In this document: piece after piece, positions 1 to 41,719 of the stretch | Layout: the number at the start of each line of letters is the position of its first letter | Numbering within the stretch: position 1 is the stretch's first letter | From: Urophycis tenuis | Lineage: Eukaryota; Chordata; Actinopteri; Gadiformes; Phycidae | DNA: 64,000 nt | Direction of reading: 5' to 3' | NCBI GenBank assembly: GCA_036785325.1 | Contig: JAXIVH010000028.1 | Coordinates: 4,164,082-4,228,081, forward strand | The notes under the pieces: generated by a model | Databases searched by the model: none | Told to the model about the DNA's origin: nothing | The model's input: the letters and a program-made list of their open reading frames with translations, nothing else | Position numbers and translations under genes: made by a program

Positions 1-863
1 GACGTGACAGGACGTGACAGGACGTGACAGGACCACTGAGCCACACACCTGGCTGGCCTGGCTCCTCACACCATCCACACCAGAACACACTCTCTCTGCT
101 TGACCTTACCAGCGGGGGGCCTGGCGGGCGCGGGGGGCGTGTGCAGGGGGGCCGGTCTTTGGAAGGCGTGCTCGTTGTGGTCGTAGTATCGGTAGTCCTC
201 GTGGAAGGGCTCCGGAGGTCTCCGGGGAGCCTGGCGCGGTGGGGGCTGCTGGTTGTCATAGTAATGTTCCACCGGGGGGGGGAAGTAATAGCGCCCGGCG
301 TCCCCGTTCTCCGACATGGGGGTCCCGTCCGTCAGGAAGGACTGCGCGGAGCCCCCGTACTCCTGGGGGAGGTCCCCCAGGCTGCGAGGGAGGTAGGGGG
401 GCGCTGACAGCCGGTGGCTCTCTCGGCGGGCCACCTCGTGGGGGGGCCTCTGGACTGCGGCCCGCAGGAAGCTCTTGTTGCGGGAAACGGCCGGCACCGG
501 GTACGCCGTGGGCCCCGCCTCTGGCAAGGGGACCTCCGTACGTCTGGGGATGGTGGGTCCATGGCGGATAAATGATGGCATAAGACCTGCAACCGGGGAG
601 GGAACGTTTAGTGGTACCTCGACACATTCTGAAGGGTTCTACACATGGTATTCAAAGGGAAGACGCGACGTGGATTTAGCGTGCAGTCCAGGGACGACGC
701 TTGACCCGAGCTCAGGGTTTGATCCCTCATGTCCTAAAGCAGCTTACCTCGAAGGACCCTGGAGCAGGACGCCCGGAGCCCTACCTGCTTCTTCACAAAA
801 TCCATCCGAACTCAATTTTCAAACCAAAAGCGAGTCAAAACAGTCAACAGCTAAACGCGCCCC
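1..863. other. Verbatim duplicate of 39984-40846
   Basis: Every base I compared matches 39984-40846 at a constant offset of 39983, in the same orientation. The copy begins inside the GTGACAGGAC decamer array and ends exactly where the run of Ns starts. It lies where map4k5 intron 2 should be. A perfect copy ending at a fixed-length gap is best explained as a contig end or alternate-haplotype contig placed beside the primary contig, not as a biological duplication. Confidence 0.85.
110..586 (-). pseudogene. Second copy of sav1 exon 2 (probable assembly artefact)
   Basis: This is the same 477-nt exon as 40093-40569, with intact splice sites on both sides and an intact frame containing the SAV1 segment MPSFIRHGPTIPRR. 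No other sav1 exon is near it within the window, and it sits among map4k5 sequence. Taken alone it cannot make a protein. It should not be counted as a second sav1 gene unless the sequence left of the window carries the remaining exons. Confidence 0.8.
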
Positions 864-1063
864 NNNNNNNNNNNNNNNNNNNNNNNNNNNNNNNNNNNNN
901 NNNNNNNNNNNNNNNNNNNNNNNNNNNNNNNNNNNNNNNNNNNNNNNNNNNNNNNNNNNNNNNNNNNNNNNNNNNNNNNNNNNNNNNNNNNNNNNNNNNN
1001 NNNNNNNNNNNNNNNNNNNNNNNNNNNNNNNNNNNNNNNNNNNNNNNNNNNNNNNNNNNNNNN
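864..1063. other. Assembly gap, 200 N
   Basis: There are exactly 200 Ns, a conventional placeholder length for a scaffold join of unknown size. The sequence to the left is a duplicate of sav1 exon 2; that to the right is map4k5 intron. Confidence 0.98.
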
Positions 1064-1149
1064 CCATCCATAATCCCTATAATCTGGGTGACCGTGGCAC
1101 CATCAGTGGGTCACCACCACTATCCCTATTATTATTATCACCATCACTA

Positions 1150-1860
1150 CACAACCATTCCACTACCACAGAGTGGTGAACGACCCCATCACCACATTTA
1201 CACTACACAACCATTCCACCATGACAAAGTGGTGAACGGTCACAACACCAATCCACTACTACAGAGTGTTGAACGGTCACCACACTATTACACTACTACA
1301 GAGTGTTGAACGGTCACCACACTATTACACTACTAAAGAGTGGTGAATGGTCACCACACTATTACACTACTACAGAGTGTTGAACGGTCACCACACTATT
1401 ACACTACTACAGAGTGGTGAATGGTCACCACACTATTACACTACTAGAGAAGGGTGAACGTTCACCACACTATTACACTACTAGAGAAGGGTGAATGTTC
1501 ACCACACTATTACACTGCTAGAGTGGTGAACGGTCACCACGCCTATTACACTACTACAGAGCGTTGAACGGTCACCACACTATTACACTACTACAGAGTG
1601 GTGAACGGTCACCACACTATTACACTACTAGAGTGGTGAACGGTCACCACACTATTACACTACTACAGAGCGGTGAACGGTCACCACACTATTACACTAC
1701 TAGAGTGGTGAACGGTCACCACACTATTACACTACTACAGAGTGGTGAACGGTCACCACACTATTACACTACTAGAGTGGTGAACGGTCACCACACTATT
1801 ACACTACTAGAGTGGTGAACGGTCACCACACTATTACACTACTAGAGTGGTGAACAGTCA
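1150..1860. repeat. Minisatellite, about 35-bp unit
   Basis: About 20 imperfect units contain GTGAACGGTCACCACAC followed by TATTACACTACTA, with or without CAGAG. Each unit has the near-palindromic core GGTGAACGGTCACC. The array starts about 90 bp after the assembly gap, so it may have contributed to the contig break. It lies in map4k5 intron 2. Confidence 0.85.
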
Positions 1861-2116
1861 CAACAATAATAGTGAGCTAAAATTTAACCCACAAGACTTT
1901 CATTAAATAAATAATTAGCCTCAAGAATAGTACATAAAGAATGTTCTTCCCAGAATGACAATTTTCACCAATGTAAAATATGACAAATATTTACAGCCTT
2001 ATTTATTTGTTGTTTATTTATTTTTTCATGGCTTCATTCTTGCATATAAATTGCTCACTCTTCTTCAGAAATTGCACACACACTTCAACCTAGACTTTGA
2101 TGGCGAAAACACTTAC

Positions 2117-2909
2117 CTGGTTCCAGTTTAATTATCTTCACGGCAGCCAGTTCCCCCGTTTTGAGGTTTCGTGCCTGAGAACCAAAACAGCATTCATCAG
2201 TGACATCAGTGACTGGTGGAAGACTATCCCTGTGTGAGGGGGGGGGGCAGCCTAGGGAACATGAATGCTAGCTTTCATCAGAACTGAAAATAAACCTCTC
2301 CTGAAATGTAACATGATGCAGTGTTGGGACATCCTCGACTCAGCGGTTTCCTTAGAGAGACGGTCAAGTTGTGATGACAACATACGTAACCAGAATGTTG
2401 ATGTTTTACAGTACAATACAGCTGCCTGGGTGACACCACTGGTCAGCAGACTTGGCTTAGCACTTACAGTCACAAGTGAAAACCCAGAAAAACTAAATAA
2501 ATATATGCAGTGGTACATGTTTAACTTCCTCACAGTCCTCATGACCATACTGCATCAGAAGGGAGGCAGGTCCCCCAGTCAGCCAAGTCAACGTCTTCCA
2601 ACGTGATATTTTGCACCCGATTTCTCAAAATGTCTCAACCTTCAATAATCACGGCCCAGGTCAGCGATCCACAATCTGATCTTTCAATTTGGGGGGGGGG
2701 GGGGGGGGGGCACCTCTTAACCATCCTGCTGGTTAACACTGCTCACAACCTCATTCATTACGTCATCACTCTGACCACTCCCACATCAGACCGCAGGGTT
2801 TCCTGCCAGTCAATGGCCCAGTGAACGTGGTCCAGGAGTGATGGAGGACGGGAACGCTGGCCCCAGGTTCAGCTGCCTCTGGGGTGAGACTGGGCCCGCA
2901 GTGTGAACA

Positions 2910-2980
<71 letters not shown>

Positions 2981-5900
2981 CGCTCACACTCACATCAAGG
3001 ATTGCTATGAAGAAGCACGCTACTAAGAAGCACATGCTGCCATTCAAATGTTCTCCCATCAGGGTGAAGAACCCAACCCATCATGTATTATGTACCAGAA
3101 TATATCTCCAAACTACAGTCTCAATGTTCTCCCATCAGGGTGAAGAACCCAACCCATCATGTATTATGTACCAGAATATATCTCCAAACTACAGTCTCAA
3201 TGTTCTCCCATCAGGGTGAAGAACCCAACCCATCATGTATTATGTACCAGAATATATCTCCAAACTACAGTCTCAATGTTCTCCCATCAGGGTGAAGAAC
3301 CCAACCCATCATGTATTATGTACCAGAATATATCTCCAAACTACAGTCTCAATGTTCTCCCATCAGGGTGAAGAACCCAACCCATCATGTATTATGTACC
3401 AGAATATATCTCCAAACTACAGTCTCAATGTTCTCCCATCAGGGTGAAGAACCCAACCCATCATGTATTATGTACCAGAATATATCTCCAAACTACAGTC
3501 TCAACCCATTATGTACCAGAATATATCTCCAATCTACAGTCTCAACCATTTCAAGTATTTCTGTCTGTCATTTGATTATCTGTGGTTAATATGTTTTCTG
3601 ATACACAATGATTGGTGATTCTGGAAAATACGCATACCAGCCTAAGCTGTAGTCCAATGGCAACTTTATCTGTAAGCATGTGGCCTGTGACTCATACGTT
3701 TGGTGTAACTTCCATACGGCGTATCAAACAATCCTTACTGGAATGCGATCTGTAAACACAATGTTGGCGTGTGTTTGCAGGTAATCAAGCCTTGGTCAAA
3801 CAGCTAACCCTAACCCAACAGTCATGGGCTGAAGGTATGGACTCCTTACTCTACTCGTCTCTACACTTCTCTCTCCCACGCACACGGGAGCTCCAGCACT
3901 CGACACTTCAGAATTGCGTCGCACCAGCAAACATGGTTTTAAAAGGCCGCAGGGGCCGCTTCACAGGCCGGACAAAGCACGAGACGTCCCAAGTCAGAGC
4001 TCCAGGCAAGACGAAAACAGAACACAGCAGCGTTCCCCTGCTTGAAATGCAGCAGGGGAACTCTGAGCTGTGGCACCTGATGACGTCAGCAGACAGACAC
4101 ATTAAGACAGAGTGTACTTGGTTTTTCCAGTTCTGCCAGAAGGTGCTGGGGTGCCGTGGCTCTCTGCTCTAGGCTTTTGTGAAGGTCTTCTCTGTGGAAC
4201 CAGTAGCCTGGCATCACAGCTCTGTGGAACCAGCAGCCTGGCACCACAGCTCTGAGGAACCAGCAGCCTGGCACCACAGCTCTGTGGAACCAGCAGCCTG
4301 GCCTCACAGCTCTGTGGAACCAGCAGCCTGGCACCACAGGTCTGAGGAACCAGCAGCCTGGCACCACAGCTTTGAGGAACCAGCAGCCTGGCACCACAGC
4401 TCTGAGGAACCAGCAGCCTGGCATCACAGCTCTGAGGAACCAGCAGCCTGGCCTCACAGCTCTGAGGAACCAGCAGCCTGGCCTCACAGCTCTGTGGAAC
4501 CAGCAGCCTGGCACCACAGCTCTGAGGAACCAGCAGCCTGGCCTCACAGCTCTGAGGAACCAGCAGCCTGGCACCACAGCTCTGTGGAACCAGCAGCCTG
4601 GCACCACAGGTCTGAGGAATGATTCCAGCAGAACATTTTTCCAGGTGATAAGATGTGTTCACACCACGTTTGTATGGATGTGGCTTACATTATGTTGGAC
4701 ATTACGTAATAAGCCATTAATCAATCCACAAAATAAAATCCAATCAGACTTTGATAATAGATTAATAATTTAAGTACAAATATACATTTGCCGCTTAATG
4801 TTGCAGTTCGATTCAAATACTTTCCAAATTTTCAACCAGTATATTTATAGCCTTGATATCGGACATCTTGCTCAAGGACGTGTACAGGTTCCACTGCATA
4901 CAGTGGAGTTTAACCCACAACCTTCTGGAGTCAAACACCCTGGCGTCCCACTTGTTCATTTCTTAACGTTTGATCCTTTCCATGCATTCTACACTCTGTA
5001 TTCTGCTCCACACTGTATTCTGCTCCACACTGTATTCTGCTCCATCTCCAAGGGTTTTCCACGTCAGGAGTTTTGTTCATTGCTCGGAGTATTTGCAGTA
5101 TTAGGAAGGCAGCCAGGAGCAGCTCTGAGAGTTTCACCAGAGTGAACAACAGCCATTAGTCAATCTGTGCACTCTGCTGTCAACACCAATCAAGAGGTGT
5201 GCTTCACCAGCAAACACGCCTTCTCAAATCTACCCGATGCTCATTAGAGCCAGCGTTATGCATCAGACACCAAAGGACTTCACTGCCTACTGGACCACTC
5301 AGCACTGATCGCCAAGTAACTACAGTTAACTGGCTCAGGAGTTAGAGCGGGTCACCTGGCATCCGGAAGGTTGCTGGTTCAATGCCCGGTTCTTTTTAGC
5401 TTATGTCGAGCTGTCCCTGGGCAAAAACACCCTGCTTCCAACCTGTTTATTATAGTTCTTAGCGTTTGCCCCCCACCTGCATGCTGACACCTCCTTGGTG
5501 TGTGCATGGGTGAATGACTGTGTGCATGGGTGAATGACTGTGTGCATGGGTGAATGACTGTGTGCATGGGTGAATGAATGTGTGCTGGATGGATGAATGT
5601 GAGCCCCTAATTGAGACGCACACCGAGTGGCCCCTAGCGTTGCATCTGTATTCACCACCAGGTATCCAGACGGCCCAACTCCTTCTCATGCTCCACAGCC
5701 TGCAGTGCCTCACCACCCTGACCCCAGACCCCCGGACACGCAACGTGTGGAGCAGAACAGACAGAACGGAGGACTTTTCCCATTTAGAGGGGCAGGAACA
5801 CACCCAGAGCCCGGCGTGTTGAGACAGGGGCCTCTCAGGTTTCAATGGGCTGCGGCCCCTGAGTGTGTGTGCCAGCATGTGTGCGTGAGTGTGCGTGAGT

Positions 5901-6420
5901 GTGTGTGAGTGTGCGCTCTGAGAATACCAGGCACTGCATTCCACCATTGGCTCGTCTAGGGGGTGGGGATTGGAGATGGGGGAGGGGGCAGTGGAAGGCC
6001 AATGCCAGGCATGTCGGGATCACCATGCTAATATTTAATCAACCTCTTATCAAACCATGAAAACATTCTTGTGGGAAACCACTGAAAAAAAATGGGGCTA
6101 AACTGAGGGAAATGTTTGACGATTAAAGGTTTGTTATTCACTGCTAATGGCTCAATGGAGCACTTGAGTAGGCCCTGGCTGTGGAATACACTGGGAATGG
6201 TGCATTCAAACAGTTTAAAGTGTCATGTGGAGGCATGCACAGGGGGGTACAGACCTTCCTCGTGTGGATAACAACACTACCAAAGCTCATAGGTGAGAGT
6301 CTACGGCCCTACCTTGTACACGTCCCCATAAGTCCCACTTCCGACCCTCTGGATCAACTCGAAGTCGTTGTGCGGGTTCCGTCTCTGGATCTCCCCGCTG
6401 GGCCTGGACGACACCTCCAT
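2117..6420 (-). CDS. map4k5: MAP4K5 (GCK-like kinase), first two coding exons
   Basis: Mitogen-activated protein kinase kinase kinase kinase 5, a Ste20/GCK-family serine/threonine kinase placed upstream of JNK signalling. Coding exon 1 is 6313-6420 (36 codons, ATG at 6420-6418, Kozak context GCCACCATGG). It ends in the glycine-rich loop VGSGTYGDVYK. Exon 2 is 2117-2174 (19 codons plus 1 nt) and carries ELAAVKIIKLEP, including the VAIK-type lysine that binds ATP. Both exons have GT/AG borders and join in phase 0. MAP4K3 is close in sequence, but the N-terminal residues and the neighbour atl1 point to MAP4K5. Exons 3 onward lie left of the window, beyond the gap. Intron 1 (2175-6312) holds repeats and SINE fragments only. 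Confidence 0.9.
2691..2710. repeat. Poly-G run
   Basis: A run of 20 G in map4k5 intron 1. Homopolymers of this length are often miscalled, and the run could form a G-quadruplex. Confidence 0.9.
2909..2980. repeat. (CAGA)n microsatellite
   Basis: About 17 copies of the tetranucleotide CAGA in map4k5 intron 1. Confidence 0.95.
3045..3545. repeat. Minisatellite, 76-bp unit
   Basis: Six nearly identical 76-bp units (spacing 76 between 3083, 3159, 3235, 3311 and 3387) followed by a shortened copy. Each contains CCCATCAGGGTGAAGAACCC and ATGTACCAGAATATATCTCC. The copies are so alike that amplification must be recent. The open frames across it are an artefact of the repeat. Confidence 0.92.
3546..4186. 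other. map4k5 intron 1, no recognised feature
   Basis: Single-copy-looking intronic sequence. I see no exon with splice sites and no transposon end. A palindromic TGACGTCA occurs at 4081-4088 but has no other support as a regulatory site. Confidence 0.5.
4190..4620. repeat. Minisatellite, 30-bp unit
   Basis: Fourteen units of a 30-bp repeat with core GGAACCAGCAGCCTGGCACC. They vary mainly at TCTGTGG versus TCTGAGG and at CACC, CATC or CCTC. The unit length is divisible by three, so long frames stay open on both strands; none resembles a protein. Confidence 0.93.
4862..4955 (-). mobile_element. tRNA-derived SINE fragment
   Basis: Read on the minus strand it has GTGTTTGACTCCAGAAGG, then a B-box-like GGTTGTGGGTTAAACTCC, then CCTTGAGCAAGATGTC. 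The same order of motifs recurs at 57405, 62030 and 63195 in this window, so it belongs to a local tRNA-derived SINE family. Confidence 0.6.
5318..5420 (+). mobile_element. tRNA-like SINE head
   Basis: It contains an A-box-like GGAGTTAGAGCGGGTCACC and a B-box-like GGTTGCTGGTTCAATGCCC, followed by CCCTGGGCAAAAACACCC. This is the layout of teleost tRNA-derived SINEs. There is no intact cloverleaf, so it is not called a tRNA gene. Confidence 0.6.
5498..5580. repeat. Minisatellite, 20-bp unit x4
   Basis: Four copies of GTGTGCATGGGTGAATGACT follow the SINE head. This looks like amplification of a SINE-tail segment of the TGGGTGAATG type. Confidence 0.85.
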
Positions 6421-7662
6421 GGTGGCAAGAGAAAGTTCGTCTACTCGAACGATCCTTTACATTTAGTGAGCGACACCGATCAGGACGAAGTTGATCTCAT
6501 TAAAGTCAGAGCTGCTGATTCTGGGTGCTGTCCCTTCACGCAGTGTCCACTGCTCCGTGTCCTGGGGATGACATGCAGAGGAAAGTGTTTCAGACCCTCG
6601 TCCACCCCCCGTCGTGCAGAGTGCACCAACACACCGAGGTTTCACTGACACGGCCGTCAACGACAGCACGAAACTATCTTAAATGTTGGGAAGGGTCCGA
6701 CTATTACGGAAACAACACTGCGTGGTATGTGTGGCCACGGTTACGTCCCTCCGCTGTAGTTTAGTTTTAATATAACTATTATGTATTGTACGCATGCTAA
6801 GTGCTCCAACACATTCTACTGGCTCTTAGGAACCACTAACACGGTTAAGTTACAGGCATGGCCGTAGCATCTCTCCTGGCTGACGGTGAACTCCAGAAAG
6901 TAGTCCGGGCCAGGTCTTAACAGGCTGACAGAGACTTAGCAGCTATGCTAGGCTATGCTATGCTAGGTTAGGTTAGGCTAGCCAGCTACCGCCGAGGAGC
7001 TGGCGCTAGCTCCGGAGCTAACAGGGGCTAACAAGTGTGAAGTACCAACTAAAAGCCTACCGTGTGCGCCCCACCTACCACGGCCGAACAAGTCCCGCAT
7101 GTCTGCGAATAAGTTTGGGACCCGCGGCGAGAGGGTGGCGTTAACGCGTCTGGCGGTAGACAGCGGGTCGTGTCCGCTTTGTTCTCGGGGGGAAACTGCA
7201 AAGTTGTGTGCGCTGTTGCCGTCCACTCTCTCCGCTCGCTAATCCGCAGCAACAGACTCCGCCGCTCCGCCGCCGCGCAGGAACCCGGCGGGGGGTCGTG
7301 GGGTCGGCCGGTGACCGGCGGCTTCTCCCGGTGACGGGTCCACGTTCAGGGGGCTGTGGATCCCGGGTGAAGAAGATGTGTTCCCGTGATGAAGGCTCTA
7401 CGTGAGATGATAGGAAATAGGGCTAGTTATAAAAAAATAAAAATAAAAATACAAAAGGAGAACGTGTCGTAAGAATTGGATAAAAAAGTTCTGAATTGTT
7501 GGAGTTGTATTTGTAACGCAGTAAACGCTTACATGATTACAGGATGGGGTTCTTTACTATATCCACAGAGAAGCCCGAGTGGACAATGTGTGTGTCTCTC
7601 ATCTTTATGTTGAATGGTTGACTTTAAGTCGACTTATTACTAAACCGTGTGTGGAGATGTCG

Positions 7663-7676
7663 CCGCCTGGCGGCAG
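7663..7676 (+). promoter_or_regulatory. CTCF-like core
   Basis: CCGCCTGGCGGCAG differs at one base from the classical CTCF consensus CCGCGNGGNGGCAG. It sits between the two divergent promoters. Confidence 0.4.
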
Positions 7677-7710
7677 AACTGAGTCCTACTCGTCGGTAGG
7701 ACGAGGACAG

Positions 7711-7718
7711 TGACGTCA
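7711..7718. promoter_or_regulatory. Palindromic CRE
   Basis: A perfect TGACGTCA, the full CREB/ATF site, lies 342 bp upstream of the atl1 ATG in the divergent promoter region. Confidence 0.4.
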
Positions 7719-8059
7719 TTAAAGGTAAGACAATATCGTGCACACAACGAGGAGAATGTCGCTGCACCGATCAGAAAATGCACAATAATAAAGAGAAAAA
7801 TACGGATAAGCTGTGACTATTGTTTTCTCGGGTGGTGACATATTGCGTTATGATGGAAACCAGACTAACATATCTGACCAAAACAACACACGCCATCGCC
7901 CCCTCGCGGCACGCGGCCGCAGCGCCCCTGTTAAAAGGCTCCTCGGTCCTCCTTTGATAAGGGCATCACTTGGGTGCCTATGAAGTATCCTCCCCACCCG
8001 ATTCCGATTATCCGCGTCTAGGGTCGTTTATGAACACGAACAGGGCGAAGGACAACGCC

Positions 8060-24713
<16,654 letters not shown>

Positions 24714-24897
24714 GGGGCACGCCGGGACCCCTGACCCAGACCCCAGCAGCCCACTTCCTGTGGGCGCAGAGCGTCGGCTGTGAGAGGACAGGAAGTTGGT
24801 AGAGGAGGGAGGGATGAAGGAGGATAGGCAGGAGACTTGTGGCCATTGGCTGGTACGGTCCACCAATGAATTCACTCGATTCAGACTTTGTACAGAT

Positions 24898-24909
24898 CAC
24901 ACACACGCG

Positions 24910-24954
<45 letters not shown>
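24898..24954. repeat. (CA)n microsatellite
   Basis: CA dinucleotide tract about 190 bp after the atl1 stop codon. Confidence 0.9.
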
Positions 24955-24955
<1 letters not shown>

Positions 24956-25792
24956 ACAGCGAAGAAGACCCCCCAACATTCACCCAGGGGGGCTTGTTTG
25001 TCCTTTCCACTAAACAACGGTTGTCCAGTATGAGAAGTCTGACTTTTGATACACCTGTAGAAACCACACCTGGCCAGCTGGGACACCTGGCTCGACCAAT
25101 CAGCTACCTGCTTTACATTTCATACATTGCTGTTGTTTTTGTTTTTCTTAAGTCATATTTTAATTGGAAGGTCTTTTGAATTATAGCTGATCTGTCGTAT
25201 TCAGAGTTTAGTGTTGTGTAAAAAGGATGAAATCACTATCTATGCCAAAATATGTACTGTATGTTAGGTTTGGACCCACGTACACACACACACACACTCA
25301 CACTCACACACGTACACGCACACTCACGCACACACCATCAGCAGGATGGGGCTCCATGTTTGTCATTGTAAACCTAATATCAGGTGTACTCTGTTCATTC
25401 TGAAGACGGTTACTGTACTGGAGTGTCTGAAGTCATCTGGAGAGGCATGCCTGTCCTCAGTCCTCCATCATCAGGGAACAGAGGGGTGTTTGCATGTTAT
25501 TTGAAGTTAGAGTTCTGACCGGTAGGACGAAAGGGGTAAATACACAAGAACTGTTAATAGTCACCACGGCTGACATGTTATTGGTCCGTCTGACATGTTA
25601 TTGTCCGTCTGACATGTTATTGGTCCGTCTGCTCTCTGTTGTCAACACGCTAATCCTTTATGTACAGCAGCCAGTGTGGCCGTTTGCAGGACAACAAGTG
25701 TTTGGTTCAATTGTTTCGTGGCAGTGGGTGAAGTCCTTTGTTTCCCCGTCGAATGTTCCAGAGAGAATGTGTGGAATGTAGCGGCGCGGTGG

Positions 25793-25807
25793 CCACCAGG
25801 GGGCGCC
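25793..25807 (+). promoter_or_regulatory. CTCF-like core
   Basis: CCACCAGGGGGCGCC is a near-ideal CTCF core. It sits between the convergent atl1 and sav1 genes in a short GC-rich patch. Confidence 0.5.
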
Positions 25808-26343
25808 GTCTCCCAGACTGAACGTTCATTCGGAGCCGCGGAGGACGACTTGTCTGAGGGTCGTTCCAATAGTGTGTTGTTTATTAAACCTGCTTGCTTG
25901 TGTTTAGTGCTGAGATGATTAGTTGAATAAGAAAGGTTCAAGAAGTGATTAGTCAAAAAAGCGAATTGTCAAATAATTCTTCACGTGACAGGAAATCCAT
26001 CGATTATGATTTTGATCATTGATTGGGTCATTATTTTTTTTGTAATTTATCAATTATAAAAAGACAATTATTTGCTGGTTATAGCTTCAGAAGTGCAAAT
26101 AATTGTCTGCTTTACTTGGATTCCGATGTACAAAGCAAGCAAACAATTGAGAGAACATTTGAATATCCTTTTGGGCCCTGGTAACTTGTGATGGCCACGT
26201 GCTCATATTCATGACATTTTATAGACTCAGTAATTAAATAATAAAGTAATTAAAGATTAACTAAAAGATTCATCATCAGTGAATTAGTGAGCTGCTCCGC
26301 TGTTTTGTGTTTGAAAACATTAAGCTTTAGTGGGCTCAACTCT

Positions 26344-26443
<100 letters not shown>

Positions 26444-26911
26444 CAGGCCCTGTTGGCTCTCCAGTCTTCCAGTGTAAAAATAACCCAGTGCTGCGAGTGT
26501 CTCAGAGTCCCACAGACCCCGTACACAGAACCGGTACACAGACCCGATACACAGAACCGTAGAGAGAACCGGTACACAGAACCGGTACACAGGATCAGCA
26601 CTAGGGTCAACAATGTCTGAATCCACTCTCCATGGTCACACAGATGTTCTATCAGTCCTTCAGTGTACTCACACAGATGTTCTATCAGTCCTTCAGTGTA
26701 CTCACTAAATGATGGGAGGTCTTGTCTCCAGGGGAGATGCTGGACGTTTTAAACAACAAATTACAAACTACGCTTTCTGGACACCTTGGGGAACGAGGCC
26801 CCCCCTGGCCACCACGTACACACGGCCTGGAACTCACCACCAGGTGCCCTGCAGCCAGCCGTCTGCAGCGTTTCTCTGGACACGCATTGCCAAACGTCAC
26901 CAGACATCATC

Positions 26912-26917
26912 AATAAA
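26912..26917 (+). terminator. Candidate poly(A) signal of atl1
   Basis: AATAAA, followed within 25 bp by a second AATA and an A-run. It is the strongest such site downstream of the atl1 stop and before sav1. Confidence 0.4.
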
Positions 26918-27418
26918 GCTGGACCAAATAAATAGGAAAAAAAAATGAATGGAGTGGTTCATTATTGTATATTTTGAAAGCGGAGGTGTGTGTGTGTATT
27001 TGCATGTGAGCCTTGTATTTGGATGTGCTGTGCATTATAAGCAGTTAGACACTGGATATGGAGGTGAACTTGGGTTCAAGTTGTGTTGCTGGTGGCCACT
27101 CAGAACCCATGAGAGGATGGAGCCGTCAGGTCTGATGAGGGCTCTGCAGAGTTATCAACCAGTCAAATGATCAGGGACCAGGAAGGTTGACGCCTTGATC
27201 CAAAGACAAAGAATTACTGCATTGAGTTCATTTCTAATAATGTATTCTTAAGGAAAACACATTCATAGAAATGTTGAAAATAGCTCACACTAAACACATT
27301 CCAAGTTATACAAGTTCATCATAAATAAATATTTCCCACAGCCGGTAGCGGTCGCGCACACACACACATGCACACGCACACGCACACACACACACACAGC
27401 AGGTTAGCGTATCTGTGT

Positions 27419-27424
27419 TTTATT
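27419..27424 (-). terminator. Candidate poly(A) signal of sav1
   Basis: TTTATT on the plus strand is AATAAA on the minus strand, about 0.9 kb after the sav1 stop. Other A/T-rich sites are near, so this is a candidate only. Confidence 0.3.
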
Positions 27425-27963
27425 TTGTACGTTAGATTAATATTCCTGATAGAAGGCCGCCCCTCCCTCAACAGAACAAAACACGTTTCATATCAAAACT
27501 TAAATATGTGTGAAGCTTTTGGCAGATTGTATTATAAAGGATATAGCCATAAAAACAACAAAAAATAAGAAAAATTAGCATTCTCGCTGGCCGTTCACCG
27601 ACCCATCATTTGCGTTTCAGTTTCTGGAGGCTACAATATACAATGAATGTACAGTAAAATAATATTCATCCATTCATGATGAACGGATGCTTCCTCTTCA
27701 GAGAGTGTGAAGCTGCTCTCCTGAAGATGACTGACTGGCAGCTGACCCAACCAATGAAGTCACCGAGGCTCAGCGCTCGGCCAATCGCAGAGCGCCTGCT
27801 GTTAATAGGAAGCCGCCCACGTGCAGGTTTTCATTGAGGACAATGTCTCAAGGCACAGCGCGTCCTCCTCCCAGGGGTGAGAGGTCAGGGGGCACAGTTC
27901 TTCTTCCTCCCAGTGTCTTTTCAAGAGTCATTTTTCAAATGTCGTTTTTTTATATAGACAGAG

Positions 27964-28169
<206 letters not shown>

Positions 28170-28330
28170 ACACACAGACAGACAGACAGACAGAGTGTTT
28201 CTACAATGTCTCTCTCCCTCTCTGCTCAGTGATATATTTGGACCAGGCCAGGCACAGATGTGTTTGGTGGAAGGGCCAACCAGGAGCCAATCCCAATGTT
28301 ACAACGATGACCGGGCACCCCGCGGTGAGG

Positions 28331-41445
<13,115 letters not shown>

Positions 41446-41719
41446 AACTCAAGCGTGGGGGGCGCATCAGTGGCGTCCCCGGGCGTCACAGAAATCCCCT
41501 TCGAGCCGTGAGGAGTGGAAGGAATACATGTTAGTTTGTTTGGGAAAATGGGCTAGCAGCTAAAGTTAGCCTGCTAACTTTGGGCGACTGGACGCGTCGC
41601 TGCTACTCCGCAGCCTCCGCTCTGGAACGCCTCCTCCCAGCCTGTGCTCCTCCGGCCTGGCTGTCTCTGGAACGCCTCCCCCCAGCCCCCCTGCAGCGCC
41701 GGGCCGGGGATGGTTGATG

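Larger units (their letters stand above)
6421..8059. promoter_or_regulatory. Head-to-head promoter region of map4k5 and atl1
   Basis: The start codons of map4k5 (minus, 6420) and atl1 (plus, 8060) are 1.64 kb apart and diverge. 6970-7400 is GC- and CpG-rich and probably holds the map4k5 transcription start. 7860-8060 is a second GC-rich patch just before the atl1 ATG. A palindromic CRE (TGACGTCA, 7711-7718) and a CTCF-like core (7663-7676) lie between them. Transcription starts cannot be read from sequence, and a 5' UTR intron is possible for either gene. Confidence 0.6.

Noticed and set aside
110..586. A second, functional sav1 paralogue
   Set aside because: Identity is perfect through exon and flanks, only one exon is present and it ends at a scaffold gap. 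A true paralogue would have diverged, at least in the intron.
4081..4088. CRE-like TGACGTCA as an enhancer
   Set aside because: A single 8-bp match in 64 kb of intronic sequence is expected by chance; nothing else supports it.
5318..5420. tRNA gene
   Set aside because: A- and B-box-like motifs are present but there is no foldable acceptor stem or anticodon arm; a SINE head explains it. The same holds for 28830-28880 and 63195-63260.
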